Positions 4,471-5,660 of a stretch of DNA of 5,660 nt are shown in pieces. The notes below the pieces were generated by a model. That model had not been told where the DNA came from. It saw only the letters and a list, made by a program, of their open reading frames with translations, and made no database searches. This DNA is from Tissierellaceae bacterium (GTDB lineage Bacteria; Bacillota; Clostridia; Tissierellales; Tissierellaceae), in contig JARICQ010000158.1 of the NCBI GenBank assembly GCA_029264075.1, positions 1-5,660 of the forward strand, given 5' to 3'. Both the position numbers and the translations under genes were made by a program. Positions within the stretch are counted from its first letter, which is position 1. Every line of letters starts with the position of its first letter.

Positions 4471-5660
4471 ATGAAAGAAAAACTTAAGACACTACTGCTA
4501 ATATCTCTAGTAGGTATTAGCTTGTTTTTTACCAAAAGATTCTGGATAGATTTTCCAAATATCTTTAGTGGAATATTTGAAAGTGACAAGGCCTACAGTA
4601 CAACCTATCTCTTGTCTGATATGATATCTCCAAACAAGTATCTTTTAAATTTTGGAGACAACTATCACACCCTTCTAAACAATGACTACAAGAATGGTCT
4701 CTGGTCAGATGCAAAGGAGATCATAGCAGAAGGTCTTACTAGTAGGAATATTGAGATTACAAAATTAGATGATGAAGAATATCAAGGATATAATGATAGG
4801 AAATCTGTAGTTTTTTATTTTCCTGAAAAAGTCAATACAAATATATTGTCCAATGTTTTGAATATAGAAAGTCCAAACGATCTAGGAGATAGTATTTCAG
4901 AGATTAGCAGCATATATATCAATCTTGGCTGGGGAGATCCCTTCTATATATTTTCCAATGAAGATCTTCACTTCAAGGTATATAAGAGCGGACTAGAAAC
5001 AGAAGAATTAAGTTCCAAGATATCAGATATAAAAGAAGAGAAAAACTACAATTACTATGATTCTATGGAAAAAAGATTTGGCATAAAAAACAATATATTT
5101 ATACCCTATGAAATGAACAATCCAATTCCAAGAGTCTTCGTTGAAAACAAGATAATAAGTTTTAGCGAAGAAGATAAAAAAGAGTTGGTAGAAAGGTTCT
5201 TTGACAAGGATATAGACTATATAAGAGAAATAGTAGAGAGTAATGGGTCTACTATATATGTTTATAATCAAGAAGTACTGAAATTAGACATCAATGGAAC
5301 ACTGGAATACTTTAATAGCTTGGAGAAAACTACAAAAAAGAGAAATCTATATGAAAGCATGAATGCAGCAACGGACTTTATATCTCAAAACACAGACTTG
5401 ATTGAGACCATGTATTTAAAAGAAATAGAAGAAATTGAAATAGATGATAGCCATGGATATAGATTTACATTTGGATATAGGGTTGGAGGCATCCCAGTTA
5501 TTCTAGGGAACGAAGAGATTGATGATTTTATAGAAATGGAAGTCTTCAATACCGAAGTCAGGTCTTACAAGCATCATATAAGAAGGTATATGTACAATCA
5601 ATCAGAGGAGATTAGCTTTGAAAAGAAAATCTTATCTTCCTTTAAGGTAATTGATATGAA
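4471..5660 (+). CDS. yycH: YycH-like membrane-anchored protein of the wal operon, C-terminus beyond the window
   Basis: An ATG with GGAG 8 nt upstream opens a frame of 396 codons with no stop before the window ends. The protein has a short positive N-terminus (MKEKLK), a single hydrophobic anchor (about 7-21), then a long hydrophilic extracytoplasmic part, the topology of YycH. Two stretches resemble the YycH family: residues about 260-281 (a Tyr-rich strand, then LDINGTLEYF) and about 330-344 (YRFTFGYRVGGIPVI, like the family's NGLPV segment). Placement downstream of walRK supports the call. In Bacillus, YycH with YycI restrains WalK through membrane contacts, while in Staphylococcus they activate it; which applies here is unknown. 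Sequence similarity is weak by eye, so this is a divergent member. YycH proteins are usually about 430-460 residues, so only the last part is probably missing. Whether a yycI gene follows cannot be seen. Confidence 0.78.
   Translation, partial: MKEKLKTLLLISLVGISLFFTKRFWIDFPNIFSGIFESDKAYSTTYLLSDMISPNKYLLNFGDNYHTLLNNDYKNGLWSDAKEIIAEGLTSRNIEITKLDDEEYQGYNDRKSVVFYFPEKVNTNILSNVLNIESPNDLGDSISEISSIYINLGWGDPFYIFSNEDLHFKVYKSGLETEELSSKISDIKEEKNYNYYDSMEKRFGIKNNIFIPYEMNNPIPRVFVENKIISFSEEDKKELVERFFDKDIDYIREIVESNGSTIYVYNQEVLKLDINGTLEYFNSLEKTTKKRNLYESMNAATDFISQNTDLIETMYLKEIEEIEIDDSHGYRFTFGYRVGGIPVILGNEEIDDFIEMEVFNTEVRSYKHHIRRYMYNQSEEISFEKKILSSFKVIDM

Noticed and set aside
5023..5271. Minus-strand open frame inside yycH
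   Set aside because: It is antisense to the continuous YycH-like frame, and its Tyr/Phe/Ile-rich translation reflects AT-rich DNA.
1..5660. CRISPR arrays, tRNA/rRNA genes, insertion sequences or attachment sites
   Set aside because: No spaced repeat arrays, RNA-gene signatures, transposase fragments or flanking repeats were seen; the gene content is ordinary chromosomal.

Overview
The window looks like chromosomal DNA of a low-GC, Gram-positive anaerobe-type Bacillota, most likely in the Clostridia/Tissierellia. The support is AT-rich intergenic DNA, heavy use of ATA, AGA and AGG codons, strong AGGAGG-type ribosome binding sites, and a WalRK-type two-component system. The species cannot be named from the sequence.

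Layout. Positions 1-1036 (minus strand) hold the N-terminal 345 residues of a class IIA cation P-type ATPase (Ca2+/Mn2+ type); the rest runs off the left edge. Its leader (about 1098-1214, minus strand) is a yybP-ykoY manganese riboswitch whose 3' P1 strand is also the 5' arm of a 13-bp intrinsic terminator, with a good sigma-A promoter immediately upstream. A divergent sigma-A-like promoter (1269-1297) drives the plus-strand genes: a WalR/YycF-like response regulator (1334-2041), a WalK/YycG-like sensor kinase (2044-3852), a small secreted protein of unknown function (3936-4442), and a YycH-like membrane-anchored protein (4471 to beyond the right edge).

How the parts fit. The plus-strand genes form a wal-type cell-wall homeostasis operon: kinase, regulator and a membrane-anchored auxiliary protein. 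The unusual element is the 168-residue exported protein between walK and yycH. It has its own predicted promoter, in which a tandem TGTAAC-N5-TGTAAC repeat matching the published WalR box sits 10 bp upstream of a TATAAT -10 element. This suggests that WalR activates the small gene, and yycH with it, from inside its own operon. The minus-strand unit is a separate metal-homeostasis module: high Mn2+ should stabilise the aptamer, prevent terminator formation and turn on an Mn2+/Ca2+ exporter.

The two most interesting items are the operon-internal WalR-box promoter with its unrecognised secreted protein, and the compact riboswitch-terminator in front of the P-type ATPase.
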